Positions 51,670 through 60,113 of a stretch of DNA of 64,000 bases are shown piece by piece. This stretch comes from Nitrosomonadales bacterium (GTDB taxonomy: Bacteria > Pseudomonadota > Gammaproteobacteria > Burkholderiales > Gallionellaceae), in assembly GCA_016208015.1 (NCBI GenBank), contig JACQYW010000008.1:124001-188000 (forward strand). Direction: 5' to 3'. Both the position numbers and the translations under genes were made by a program. The notes beneath the pieces were generated by a model. It was not told where the DNA came from and searched no databases. It saw only the letters and a program-made list of their open reading frames with translations. The stretch's first letter is position 1. Every line of letters starts with the position of its first letter.

Positions 51670-52364
51670 CAGGCGGGGTTGGCTTCCGGTTCGCTTCCTG
51701 CCGGAGAGGATTCGACAGCCTCTGCCTCGACCACACCTTCCGGTTTCGTAGGCTCTTCCACGATGCCCGCCTCCAGCAGGGTACCCATCTCTTCCAGTGC
51801 GGGCAGTTCCTGCAAGGAGCGCAGGTTGAGGTCATCCATGAATTGCGGCGTGGTGGCGTACAGCGCGGGTTTGCCCGGTGAGTCGCGCGTGCCGATGCTC
51901 TCGATCCAGCCGCGCGCTTCCAGTGTTTTCAGCACTTGCGACGAGACAGCCACACCGCGGATGTCTTCGATATCGCCGCGCGTCACCGGCTGGCGGTAGG
52001 CGATGATGGCCAGGGTCTCCAGCACGGCGCGCGAATAACGCGGCGGTTTCTGCGGATCAAGTCTGTCCAGATGTTGCTGCAACTCGGGGCGCGCGCGGAA
52101 ACGCCAGCCGCTGGCGACACGGTTCAGTTCTATTCCGCTGTCGGCGTATTTGTCCGCCAGCTTCAGCAGCAGCTCTTCAACGAAGCGGGTCTCCAGGGGC
52201 ACCTCGCTCAGACGCTTGAGCTCGGAGATGGACAAGGGTTCCTGCGTGGTCAGCAGCGCCGCTTCGAAGATACGCAACAGTTGCGCGCTATCCACCGCAT
52301 GCTCGACCTCCGCGACTGCGGTGACCTGTTCACTCGGCAGTGAGTGCTCGACTGGTTCGGACAT
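51669..52364 (-). CDS. scpB: segregation and condensation protein B
   Basis: A 231-residue ScpB with two winged-helix domains (about 25-110 and 115-195; PPRYSRAVLETLAIIAYRQPVTRGDIEDIRG in segments is diagnostic). An acidic, proline/glutamate-rich tail of about 35 residues follows. It joins ScpA and SMC in chromosome condensation. The first 35 bases overlap scpA, so translation is coupled. Confidence 0.94.
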   Translation of the reverse strand: MSEPVEHSLPSEQVTAVAEVEHAVDSAQLLRIFEAALLTTQEPLSISELKRLSEVPLETRFVEELLLKLADKYADSGIELNRVASGWRFRARPELQQHLDRLDPQKPPRYSRAVLETLAIIAYRQPVTRGDIEDIRGVAVSSQVLKTLEARGWIESIGTRDSPGKPALYATTPQFMDDLNLRSLQELPALEEMGTLLEAGIVEEPTKPEGVVEAEAVESSPAGSEPEANPA

Positions 52365-53157
52365 AGATGTTCCCCAGGGTTTCGGTTTGAGTGATCTCGA
52401 CCATGCATTCTTTGGCGAGTTCGAGGATGGCGATGAAGGTGACGACCAGATGCGGCACGCCGTCGGTGAGGTCGAACAGTTCTTCGAACGGGACGAAGTC
52501 GGTGTCGCGCAGACGGCGCAGCACTTTGGTCATCTGCTCGCGCACCGACAGTTCCTCGCGACTTACTTTGTGGTGCGCATTGACTCTGGCGCGGGTGAGC
52601 AAGGCCAGCCAGGCATGGCGCAAGTCTTCCACGGTGACATGGGGCAGACGCTCGATGACCGTGCGCTCGATCAGCACCTGCACCAGCTCGAAATCACGGC
52701 CTGCCTGCGGCACCTGGTTGAGTTTCTGTGCCGCCATCTTCATCTGTTCGTATTCGAGCAGACGGCGCATCAGTTCGGCGCGCGGGTCTTCGGCGCTCTC
52801 ATCCTCGCTCGCCTTCGGCGGACGCGGCAACAGCATGCGCGACTTGATCTCGATCAGCACCGCCGCCATCAGCAGGTATTCGGCAGCCAGCTCCAGGCGA
52901 TGCTGCTGCATCGCCTCGATGTAGGTCATGTATTGCTTGGTGAGCGCCGCCATCGGGATGTCGAGCACATCGAGATTGTGCTTGCGGATGAGGTACAGCA
53001 GCAGATCGAGAGGCCCCTGGAACGATTCCAGTACGACCTCCAGCGCATCCGGCGGGATGTACAGGTCCAGCGGCATCTCCATCATCGGTTCGCCGTGGAC
53101 ATGTGCCACCGGACTTGCCGGTTGCGTCTGCTGGAGTTGTACTTCGGTCTCGTTCAT
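52330..53157 (-). CDS. scpA: segregation and condensation protein A
   Basis: A 275-residue kleisin. The N-terminal SMC-binding region has LVLESFQGPLDLLLYLIRKHNLD-type sequence (in parts, FQGPLDLLLYLI), followed by YLLMAAVLIEIKSRMLLP; the C-terminal winged helix is at about 190-265. A 35-residue N-terminal lead precedes the conserved core. It begins four bases after trpS and overlaps scpB. Confidence 0.94.
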   Translation of the reverse strand: MNETEVQLQQTQPASPVAHVHGEPMMEMPLDLYIPPDALEVVLESFQGPLDLLLYLIRKHNLDVLDIPMAALTKQYMTYIEAMQQHRLELAAEYLLMAAVLIEIKSRMLLPRPPKASEDESAEDPRAELMRRLLEYEQMKMAAQKLNQVPQAGRDFELVQVLIERTVIERLPHVTVEDLRHAWLALLTRARVNAHHKVSREELSVREQMTKVLRRLRDTDFVPFEELFDLTDGVPHLVVTFIAILELAKECMVEITQTETLGNIYVRTSRALTAE

Positions 53158-53161
53158 GGTT

Positions 53162-54364
53162 TCAGTTGTAGCCCAGCCCCATCGCCTCGCGCACGTCGCG
53201 CATGGTCTCGGTGGCCAGCTTGCGCGCCTTCTCGCAACCGTCGGCGATGATGTTCTTCACCAGCGTCGGATCGTCGAGATACACCTGCGCGCGTTCGCGC
53301 ATCGGCTTCTGTTCTTCCAGCACGGCACTGATCACCGGCTGTTTGCATTCGATGCAGCCGATGCCCGCACTGCGGCACCCCTGCTGCACCCACTCCTTCG
53401 TCGCATCGTTGGAATAGACCAGATGCAAAGCCCACACCGGGCACTTGTCGGGATCGCCCGCGTCAGTGCGACGGATACGCGCCGGGTCGGTCGGCATGGT
53501 CTTGATCTTCTTGCCCACCTCGGCCTCGTCTTCGCGCAGGCTGATGGTGTTGTTGTAGGACTTTGACATCTTCTGGCCATCCAGACCCGGCATACGCGAA
53601 GCCGCAGTCAGCATGGCTTGCGGCTCGGACAAGATCATCTTGCCGCCACCTTCGAGATAGCCGAACAGCCGCTCGCGGTCGCCCAACGAAAGGCTTTGCT
53701 GTTCGTCCAGCAGGGACTTGGCGGATTCCAGCGCTTCGCTGTCGCCCTGCTCCTGGAAACGCGTGCGCAACTCGGCGTACAGCTTGGCTTTCTTGCCGCC
53801 GAGTTTCTTGATCGCGGCTTCCGCCTTCTCTTCGAAGCCGACTTCTTTGCCGTAGATGTGATTGAAGCGGCGCGCGATCTCGCGCGTGAATTCGATGTGC
53901 GGCACCTGGTCTTCACCCACCGGCACCTGCGTGGCACGGTAGATGAGAATATCGGCGCTCTGCAGCAGCGGATAGCCGAGGAAGCCGTAGGTGGACAGGT
54001 CCTTGCCCGAAAGTTTCTCCTGCTGGTCCTTGTAGGTCGGCATGCGTTCCAGCCAGCCCAGCGGCGTGATCATGGACAGCAACAGATGCAATTCGGCATG
54101 TTCCGGCACGCGCGACTGGATGAACAGGGTGGCCTGCGACGGATCGACACCCGCGGCCAGCCAGTCGATGACCATGTCCCACACGTTCTGCTCGATGATC
54201 TGCGGCGTGTCGTAGTGCGTGGTCAGCGCGTGCCAGTCGGCCACGAAGAACAGGCACTCGTACTGGTGCTGCATCTCCACCCAGTTCTTCAATACACCGT
54301 GGTAATGCCCCAGGTGCAGATTGCCCGTGGGGCGCATTCCGGATAAGACTCGATCAGCGAACAT
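53162..54364 (-). CDS. trpS: tryptophanyl-tRNA synthetase
   Basis: A 400-residue class I synthetase. The HIGH motif is TGNLHLGHYHG near residue 15, and KMSKSYNN near 268. It is longer than the 334-residue E. coli enzyme through a charged insertion (about 170-245), a form known in betaproteobacteria. It stands between the M50 protease gene and scpA on the same strand, all spaced by a few bases. Confidence 0.95.
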   Translation of the reverse strand: MFADRVLSGMRPTGNLHLGHYHGVLKNWVEMQHQYECLFFVADWHALTTHYDTPQIIEQNVWDMVIDWLAAGVDPSQATLFIQSRVPEHAELHLLLSMITPLGWLERMPTYKDQQEKLSGKDLSTYGFLGYPLLQSADILIYRATQVPVGEDQVPHIEFTREIARRFNHIYGKEVGFEEKAEAAIKKLGGKKAKLYAELRTRFQEQGDSEALESAKSLLDEQQSLSLGDRERLFGYLEGGGKMILSEPQAMLTAASRMPGLDGQKMSKSYNNTISLREDEAEVGKKIKTMPTDPARIRRTDAGDPDKCPVWALHLVYSNDATKEWVQQGCRSAGIGCIECKQPVISAVLEEQKPMRERAQVYLDDPTLVKNIIADGCEKARKLATETMRDVREAMGLGYN

Positions 54365-54378
54365 ATTCCAACTTCGTA

Positions 54379-55035
54379 TTAAAAAATCGTTTCAATCATC
54401 CGAACCACCGCGCCGACCAGCGGCATCAGTATCCAGCTCAGGATCGGCCTGCCGCCGACCGGCACCACCGCCAGCAAGATCAGGATGACCATGCCGTAGG
54501 GCTCGATCCGGGACAGCTTGTATGCCTGCCGGTGCGGCAACAGGCTCACCGCGATGCGTCCGCCGTCCAGCGGCGGCAAGGGCAACAGGTTCAGCACCAG
54601 CAAAACGGCGTTGATTGTAACCCCGATATCCGCCATGCCGATGAGCGGCTCGGCAAAATAATTGCCGGGATTCATCAATGCCAGCTTCATCATCAAGGCC
54701 CAGAACAGCGCCATGGCCAGATTGGATGCGGGCCCGGCCAGCGCGACCCAGAACATGTCCTGCTTGGGACGGCGCAGCGCGGCGAAATTGACCGGCACGG
54801 GCTTGGCCCAGCCGAACAGGATGCCGCCGACGAACAGGGTCAGCAGCGGCAATAACACCGTCCCCAGCGGGTCGATATGCCGGAACGGGTTGAGCGAGAT
54901 GCGTCCCTGTGAATACGCCGTCAGATCGCCGAAGTGCCGTGCCGCATATCCATGCGCCGCCTCGTGCAGGGTGATGGCGAACAGCACCGGGATGGCGGCA
55001 AGCGCGATGGTCAGTATCAATGCATCGATATTCAT
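54379..55035 (-). CDS. site-2 protease (M50) family membrane metalloprotease
   Basis: A 218-residue integral membrane protein with about five hydrophobic segments. The zinc motif HEAAH lies in ITLHEAAHGYAARHFGD and the third ligand in PLPPLDGGRI. No PDZ domain is present, so it is of the short, non-RseP group whose substrates are mostly unknown. It overlaps the Sua5-family stop by one base (start and stop share 55035). Confidence 0.9.
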   Translation of the reverse strand: MNIDALILTIALAAIPVLFAITLHEAAHGYAARHFGDLTAYSQGRISLNPFRHIDPLGTVLLPLLTLFVGGILFGWAKPVPVNFAALRRPKQDMFWVALAGPASNLAMALFWALMMKLALMNPGNYFAEPLIGMADIGVTINAVLLVLNLLPLPPLDGGRIAVSLLPHRQAYKLSRIEPYGMVILILLAVVPVGGRPILSWILMPLVGAVVRMIETIF

Positions 55036-55664
55036 TATTCCTCGATCCCCAGATGGCTGATCTCGCCCTTGCCGCGCCGCACCAGTACAGGTGTCGCATC
55101 AGTCAGGTCGATCACCGTGGTCGACTCAATGCCCACCGCACCGCCCTCGATGACCAGATCGACCAGCCGCTCCAGACGTTCGCGTATCTCGTCCACATCG
55201 GTAAGAGGTTGATCCTCATCCGGCAGGATCAGCGTACTGCTCAACAAGGGCTCATTCAATTCTTCCAGCAGCGCCAGCGCCACGGGGTGATCCGGGATGC
55301 GCAAACCCACCGTGCTGCGCTTGGGATGCTGCAAACGGCGCGGCACTTCCCTGGTCGCTTCCAGGATGAAGGTGTAGCTGCCCGGCGTGTTGTTCTTCAG
55401 CAAGCGGAACTGCGCGTTGTCCACGCGCGCATATTTTGCCAGTTCGGACAGATCGCGGCACACCAGCGTCATCAGATGCTTGTCGTCCACACCGCGTATC
55501 TGGCGGATTCGCTGCACCGCATCCTTGTCGTCCAGATGGCAGCCGAGCGCGTAGCCGGAGTCGGTCGGATAGACGATCACCGCACCGTTGCGCAGCATCT
55601 CCGCCGCCTGCTTGATCAGGCGCGGTTGCGGGTTGTCGGGATGGATGGAGAAGAACTGGGACAT
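55035..55664 (-). CDS. Sua5/YciO/YrdC-family protein
   Basis: A 209-residue protein of the L-threonylcarbamoyladenylate synthase superfamily. AEMLRNGAVIVYPTDSGYALGCHL and the following KRSTVGLRIPDHPVA are family marks; TLILPDEDQ occurs where active TsaC enzymes differ, matching the YciO branch (PTDSGYALGC). YciO proteins bind similar ligands, but the tRNA-modifying role is less certain. It lies between a PHP phosphoesterase gene and the M50 gene, an order shared with many proteobacteria. Confidence 0.9.
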   Translation of the reverse strand: MSQFFSIHPDNPQPRLIKQAAEMLRNGAVIVYPTDSGYALGCHLDDKDAVQRIRQIRGVDDKHLMTLVCRDLSELAKYARVDNAQFRLLKNNTPGSYTFILEATREVPRRLQHPKRSTVGLRIPDHPVALALLEELNEPLLSSTLILPDEDQPLTDVDEIRERLERLVDLVIEGGAVGIESTTVIDLTDATPVLVRRGKGEISHLGIEE

Positions 55665-55667
55665 GAC

Positions 55668-56528
55668 TCAGGCTGTCGCCGTCTCCCATGATGTCCACAC
55701 CGGACGGCATTCCAGCGGAAAATCCGGCAGGCGGCCGAGGTCGCGATAGCTCTCTTCCGGCCCGTGGAAATCCGAACCGCAGGAACACAACAAGTTGAAC
55801 TCCTGGGCATAACGCGCGAACTCGGCGAACTGCGGCGGCGTGTGGCTGCCGCTCACCACCTCGATGCCCTTGCCGCCCAGTTCGACGAATTCCTGTAATA
55901 GCTCCAGCAATGTCGTGCGTCCCATGGGTTTGCGCCCGGCGGTGTAGCGGCCCGGATGCGCCAGCACGGCGACACCGCCCGCTGCGCGTATCCACGAGAT
56001 GGCATCCGGCAGGCTGCCCCATTCGTGCGAGACATAGCCGGGCTTGCCCTTGACCAGATAACGAGTGAACACGCTGCGCACATCCTTGCAATGCCCGGCC
56101 TCGACCATGTAGCGCGCGAAATGGGTACGCCCGATCATCTCCGGATTGGAAGCGTAGCGTAGCGCGCCTTCCAGCACGCCGCCGATACCGCTACGCGCCA
56201 GCGATTCGGCCATCAGTTCGGCGCGTTGCATGCGGCCGCTGCGGATGCCACGCAGGCCTTCCACCAGCACCGGACAAGCCGGGTCGATATGCAGACCGAC
56301 GATGTGCACGGTGTGCTTGCGCCAGGAGACGGATATCTCGACGCCGTTGATGAGTTCGATGCCGTGCTGCGCGGCAGCCTGCGCCGCCTCGGCCAGACCG
56401 GCCACGTCGTCATGATCGGTCAGTCCCAGTACCTTCACCCCGCGTTCGGCCGCACGTGCAACCAGTTCGGTCGGGGTCAGAGTTCCGTCGGATACACGGG
56501 AATGGCAATGCAGGTCGTAGTCCAGCAT
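55668..56528 (-). CDS. PHP-domain phosphoesterase (RNase AM/TrpH family)
   Basis: A 286-residue PHP protein from ATG 56528 (MLDYDLHCHSRVSDG). Metal motifs are LHCHSRVSDGTLTP, LTDHDDVAGL, NGVEISVSW, VLAHPGRY and GSDFHGP. E. coli RNase AM (YciV/TrpH) of this family trims 5' ends of RNAs and also hydrolyses 3',5'-bisphosphonucleotides. The frame continues upstream to 56663, but that stretch is arginine-rich and unlike the family. Its stop is three bases before the Sua5-type gene. Confidence 0.9.
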   Translation of the reverse strand: MLDYDLHCHSRVSDGTLTPTELVARAAERGVKVLGLTDHDDVAGLAEAAQAAAQHGIELINGVEISVSWRKHTVHIVGLHIDPACPVLVEGLRGIRSGRMQRAELMAESLARSGIGGVLEGALRYASNPEMIGRTHFARYMVEAGHCKDVRSVFTRYLVKGKPGYVSHEWGSLPDAISWIRAAGGVAVLAHPGRYTAGRKPMGRTTLLELLQEFVELGGKGIEVVSGSHTPPQFAEFARYAQEFNLLCSCGSDFHGPEESYRDLGRLPDFPLECRPVWTSWETATA

Positions 56529-56671
56529 TTCTGATGCCCTAGTGAGCGTCACGAGCAAGCCGGAGCGCTGGGAGACGCGGAGCGAGCGACGAGATATACC
56601 GTGGTTGGTTGGCGAGGAGCGAGCGAGCACGCGACGACGCGATCCGGCTGCGCAGTAGCTCAATAGGCGTA

Positions 56672-56983
56672 TCAGGCATCGCCGCCGCCCTTCTTCATGA
56701 CCTTGCCCTCTTCGGCCCGCTTGCGGCGCACTTCTTTCGGGTCGGCGATCAGCGGGCGGTAGATCTCGATGCGGTCTTTCTCGCGCAGCACGGTATCCGG
56801 CTTGATGAGCTTGCCGAAGATGCCCAGCTTACTGGTCGCGATATCGATCTCGGGATATTTGTTGAGGATGCCGCTGGCCTGGATGGCATCCAGCACGGTC
56901 GTGCCGACCGCGACCTGCTGCCTGAGCAAAGTCTGCTTGTCGGGGAGTGCATAGACTACTTCGATGGCTATCATGTCGGTCAT
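56672..56983 (-). CDS. RnfH/RatB family ubiquitin-like protein
   Basis: A 103-residue UPF0125 protein with beta-grasp features: IEVVYALPDKQTLLRQQVAVGTTVLDAI at the start and LREKDRIEIYRPLIADPKEVRRKRAEEG at the end (in parts). It overlaps ratA by four bases, the usual ratA-ratB pair. E. coli RatB has no proven toxic role. About 140 bases of GC-rich sequence with a twice-repeated GAGCGAGCGA lie between it and the PHP gene, without recognisable genes. Confidence 0.9.
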   Translation of the reverse strand: MTDMIAIEVVYALPDKQTLLRQQVAVGTTVLDAIQASGILNKYPEIDIATSKLGIFGKLIKPDTVLREKDRIEIYRPLIADPKEVRRKRAEEGKVMKKGGGDA

Positions 56984-57417
56984 GGTTTTCGGTAGATCTT
57001 GTCCGCTTGGTGGATGAAAGCATCCACAAAAGTATTGGTGATATGGCTGAACACCGGCCCCACCAGCTTTTCCAGCAACTTGCTGGAAAACTCGTAATGC
57101 AGCCGGAATTCTATTTTACAGGCTTCGTCGCTCAAGGGGATGAATCGCCAATTGCCGTCCAGGTGCTTGAACGGGCCGTCTTTCAGGGTGATATCGATCT
57201 GGTGCGGCGGATTGCGCAGGTTCTCGGTGCTGAAATGCTGCTTGATATGGTGATAATCGATATGCACCGTGGCATGCATGGTCATCCCCTGCATGTCGTT
57301 GACCGTCGCCCCCCCGCACCAGGGCAGGAACTGCGGGTACTCCTCCACCCTGTCCACCAGGTTGAACATCTGCTCCGCCGTATGTGCAACCAACACTGTC
57401 TTCTCTACCAAAGCCAT
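56980..57417 (-). CDS. ratA: RatA-type START/SRPBCC protein
   Basis: A 145-residue protein of the polyketide cyclase/START fold. MALVEKTVLVAHTAEQMFNLVD opens it, followed by YPQFLPWCGG, and the C-terminal helix SKLLEKLVGPVFSHITNTFVDAF completes the fold. E. coli RatA has been reported to inhibit 70S assembly; eukaryotic homologues (Coq10) bind ubiquinone, so a quinone-related role is the alternative. ATG 57417 is the family start. It is divergent from smpB, the conserved ratA-smpB arrangement. Confidence 0.92.
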   Translation of the reverse strand: MALVEKTVLVAHTAEQMFNLVDRVEEYPQFLPWCGGATVNDMQGMTMHATVHIDYHHIKQHFSTENLRNPPHQIDITLKDGPFKHLDGNWRFIPLSDEACKIEFRLHYEFSSKLLEKLVGPVFSHITNTFVDAFIHQADKIYRKP

Positions 57418-57494
57418 CGCAATCCCAAGCCCGCCATCAAAGGCTGGTAGAATATCGCAACCAACCGCAAAACTCACCTTTTCCCTGAGCATCC

Positions 57495-57944
57495 ATGAGC
57501 ATCATCCAGAATAAAAAGGCCTTTCACGAGTACTTCATCGAGGAAAAACATGAAGCCGGCATCATGCTGGAAGGCTGGGAAGTCAAAGCCATCCGCGCCG
57601 GACGCGCACAGCTCAAGGAAGCCTACGTCACCATCAAGGACGGCGCGCTATATCTGTTCGGCTCGCACATCAGCCCGCTATTGAACGCCTCCACCCACAT
57701 CCACCCCGACCCCGTCCGCACCCGCAAACTGCTGCTGCACAAGCACGAGATCGACAAGCTCATCGGCAAAGTGCAACGCGCGGGTTACACCATCATGCCG
57801 CTCGACATGCATTACAAGGGCGGGCGGGTGAAGCTGGAGATCGGGCTGGCAAAGGGCAAGAAGGAACATGACAAACGCGCGACGGAACGTGAAAAGGACT
57901 CCAAACGTGAAGCCGCTGCCGCAATGAAGAAGGAGCGCCGCTAG
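57495..57944 (+). CDS. smpB: SsrA-binding protein
   Basis: A 149-residue tmRNA partner needed for trans-translation. The oligonucleotide-binding core has [23 protein letters not shown] and ISPLLNAS, and the basic C-terminal tail [18 protein letters not shown] enters the decoding centre. No ssrA gene is visible in the window. It faces ratA divergently across 77 bases. Confidence 0.96.
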   Translation: MSIIQNKKAFHEYFIEEKHEAGIMLEGWEVKAIRAGRAQLKEAYVTIKDGALYLFGSHISPLLNASTHIHPDPVRTRKLLLHKHEIDKLIGKVQRAGYTIMPLDMHYKGGRVKLEIGLAKGKKEHDKRATEREKDSKREAAAAMKKERR

Positions 57945-58038
57945 GCAAATCCTGCGTGTTTGCGGTGGAGGCTAACATGAGCGAAGCGAACTATTCGTGA
58001 TTTTGAGTTTATTTGGATAAATTGAAAACTAGAGCTGT

Positions 58039-58623
58039 ATGCGATTGCTCCGCTTCCTCATCTTATTCGCACAATTTGCAGCTATCGCCCACGCCGAACC
58101 GAAAGGAGTCCCCATGCCCGATACCAACCAAACCGCATACCTCTCCGGCGGCTGTTTCTGGGGGATGGAAGAACTGGTGCGCAAGATTCCCGGCGTATTG
58201 GAAACCGAGGTCGGTTATACCGGCGGCAGCACGCCGAACGCGACCTACGAGATCGTGAAGACCGGCGGCAGCGGCCATGCCGAATCGCTGAAGATCGTGT
58301 TCGATCCCAAACGCCTCACCTACCGTCACCTGCTGTTCGAGTTCTTCCGCATGCACAACCCGACCACGCGCAATCAGCAGGGCAACGATGTCGGCACGCA
58401 GTACCGTTCGGCGGTCTTCTACCTGAACGATGATCAGAAACGCACGGCGGAGGAAGTCATCAAGACGGTGGATGCCTCAGGCGACTGGAAGGCGAAGGTG
58501 GTTACGGAGGTGGTGTCGTTCAAAGACTTCTGGCACGCCGAGGAGTACCACCAGAAATATCTGGTCAAGCATCCGCACGGTTATACCTGCCATTACGTGC
58601 GCAGGATGCAGTTGGGGGAGTGA
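58039..58623 (+). CDS. msrA: peptide-methionine (S)-S-oxide reductase MsrA
   Basis: A 194-residue frame. The catalytic site is GGCFWGME, followed by GYTGG, YEIVKTGGSGHAE and FFRMHNPTT. The first 20 residues (MRLLRFLILFAQFAAIAHAE) look like a Sec signal peptide, giving a periplasmic enzyme; an internal ATG at 58114 (MPDTNQTAYLSGG) sits five bases after a perfect AAAGGAG and would give a cytoplasmic 169-residue enzyme. Both starts are credible. MsrA repairs methionine-S-sulfoxide. Confidence 0.95.
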   Translation: MRLLRFLILFAQFAAIAHAEPKGVPMPDTNQTAYLSGGCFWGMEELVRKIPGVLETEVGYTGGSTPNATYEIVKTGGSGHAESLKIVFDPKRLTYRHLLFEFFRMHNPTTRNQQGNDVGTQYRSAVFYLNDDQKRTAEEVIKTVDASGDWKAKVVTEVVSFKDFWHAEEYHQKYLVKHPHGYTCHYVRRMQLGE

Positions 58624-58649
58624 CGCTCCGTTCATCCCTTCGCACGGCA

Positions 58650-58705
58650 CTGATGAAACTACTAGCCATTCGACTAAGCCCGCAAGCGGGCAAGTCGCTG
58701 GTTTT
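58650..58705 (+). repeat. covarying hairpin repeat, copy 3
   Basis: It has the same flanks as copies at 34504 and 37811 (ACTACTAGCCATTCGACTAA and AAGTCGCTGGTT), but the apical stem is GCCCGC/GCGGGC with an AA loop instead of GCTGGC/GCCAGC with seven bases. Base changes on both sides of the stem keep pairing. It lies 27 bases after msrA and just before the convergent membrane-protein gene. Confidence 0.8.
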
Positions 58706-58722
58706 CAGGGCGAACGGGTTTG

Positions 58723-58971
58723 TTATTTCTTCAGTTTGAAAGTCAGCAGCACACCCACCACCGCGCCGATAGCGCCACAGATCAGTATGTTGTTGCGCAT
58801 CTCTTCGATGCCGGAGATGGAACGGAAGGCGCTATGGATACGATTGCCACCGAACGATAACAGGGTCTTCAGACTGACATAATCCCCGCCCCATTTGCCG
58901 AAGTAGGCATAGCCGACGATCAGCCCCAATACGGTGAAGGCTGCGATGCTGAGAAGGTTCTTCCTGTTCAT
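58723..58971 (-). CDS. small two-helix membrane protein, unknown
   Basis: An 82-residue protein with hydrophobic segments at about 7-24 and 61-78 and a polar middle. The N-terminus MNRKNLL is basic and the C-terminus ends FKLKK. No family is recognised. It follows the CopD-like gene by about 40 bases on the same strand, so the two may be co-transcribed. Coding bias is like neighbouring genes. Confidence 0.65.
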   Translation of the reverse strand: MNRKNLLSIAAFTVLGLIVGYAYFGKWGGDYVSLKTLLSFGGNRIHSAFRSISGIEEMRNNILICGAIGAVVGVLLTFKLKK

Positions 58972-59011
58972 CCGGTGCTTCCTTTCGATTTTCCCGTTGC
59001 CCGATTTCTGC

Positions 59012-59467
59012 TCAAACCAGCGCGATCCCGATGACGGCGACGGCGACCGTGATCAGTCCCAGCATGAGGTTCAGACCGACCAGTTTGCGAATCTTGCCCA
59101 GTATCTCGCCCGCTTCTTTCCAGCGTTCTTTGTTTACATGCAAATTGAACGGCACGTAGCAGGCGAAGAACACATAACCGTAGATGCCCGCCATCACCAG
59201 CCCGAGCAGCAACATGACATGCACGAACTGCGGCACATGCGCCATGCCGCCGTACTGGTAGATCATGTAGAAACCGGTGGCGAGGATAAGGCCGACCGCC
59301 CCCCACACCCAGTTGAAGAATCGATGGAAGACGTTGTCCCACAGGCGCAGGCGTTCCGGCGGTTGCAGCACATCGACGGCGGCAGGTCGCAACACGATGT
59401 AGGCGAAGAACATGCCGCCTACCCAGATGAGCACGGATATCAGATGGATGAGTTTGAAGAGGGTCAT
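59012..59467 (-). CDS. CopD-family four-helix membrane protein
   Basis: A 151-residue membrane protein with four hydrophobic segments. KLIHLISVLIWVGGMFFAYIVLRP is the CopD/YndJ-type first helix with His and Trp, and an invariant-looking FHRFFNWVWG follows. CopD relatives take part in copper transport or bind heme; this short form is often encoded alone and its role is unknown. ATG 59467 is used because the first helix starts there; no copper genes are nearby. Confidence 0.8.
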   Translation of the reverse strand: MTLFKLIHLISVLIWVGGMFFAYIVLRPAAVDVLQPPERLRLWDNVFHRFFNWVWGAVGLILATGFYMIYQYGGMAHVPQFVHVMLLLGLVMAGIYGYVFFACYVPFNLHVNKERWKEAGEILGKIRKLVGLNLMLGLITVAVAVIGIALV

Positions 59468-59540
59468 GGTCGGGTCTCTCGGAGAATGTCGGCAAGGCAA
59501 GAGGATAACCGAAAACACTCGGGATTTAACATTCACGCCG

Positions 59541-60113
59541 TCAGGGTAAAAGTTCGCGTACCGGCCTGAAACTGCGTCTATGCACGTCGGAGACCCCATG
59601 CTCACGCAGCGCGGCGAGGTGCGCGGCAGTGGGATAACCCTTGTGTCCGTCGAAACCGTATTGCGGATATTGCCGGTGCAACTTCAGCATGAGTTCGTCG
59701 CGCGCGGTCTTGGCGAGGATGGACGCGGCGGAGATGGCGGCGACCTTGCTGTCGCCCCTGACGATGGCCTGGCTGGGGATGCCGGTCTGCGGGCAATACA
59801 GGCCGTCCACCAGCACCTGTTGCGGCTGCAGACTCAATCCTTCCACAGCGCGCTTCATCGCCAACAGGGTCGCTTGCAGGATATTGAGGCGGTCTATCTC
59901 TTCCACTTCGGCATAGGCTACGGCCCAGGCCAGCGCGCGTTCGCGGATGATGGGCGCAAGCAGATCGCGTTGCTTTTCGGAGAGTTTCTTGGAATCAGCC
60001 AGGCCTTCGATGGGATTGGCTGCATCGAGGATGACGGCTGCCGCGCTCACCGGACCGGCCAGCGGGCCGCGCCCTGCTTCATCGACGCCGCAGACGAGGA
60101 TGATGCCGCTCAT
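59541..60113 (-). CDS. rnhB: ribonuclease HII
   Basis: A 190-residue type 2 RNase [17 protein letters not shown] has the catalytic DE pair, and [12 protein letters not shown] and [22 protein letters not shown] complete the site. It removes single ribonucleotides from DNA. The start overlaps lpxB by ATGA, the usual lpxB-rnhB order. Confidence 0.96.
   Translation of the reverse strand: MSGIILVCGVDEAGRGPLAGPVSAAAVILDAANPIEGLADSKKLSEKQRDLLAPIIRERALAWAVAYAEVEEIDRLNILQATLLAMKRAVEGLSLQPQQVLVDGLYCPQTGIPSQAIVRGDSKVAAISAASILAKTARDELMLKLHRQYPQYGFDGHKGYPTAAHLAALREHGVSDVHRRSFRPVRELLP

Noticed and set aside
56529..56671. GAGCGAGCGA direct repeats as a regulatory site
   Set aside because: Only two copies in GC-rich sequence with no adjacent promoter pattern; too weak to call.
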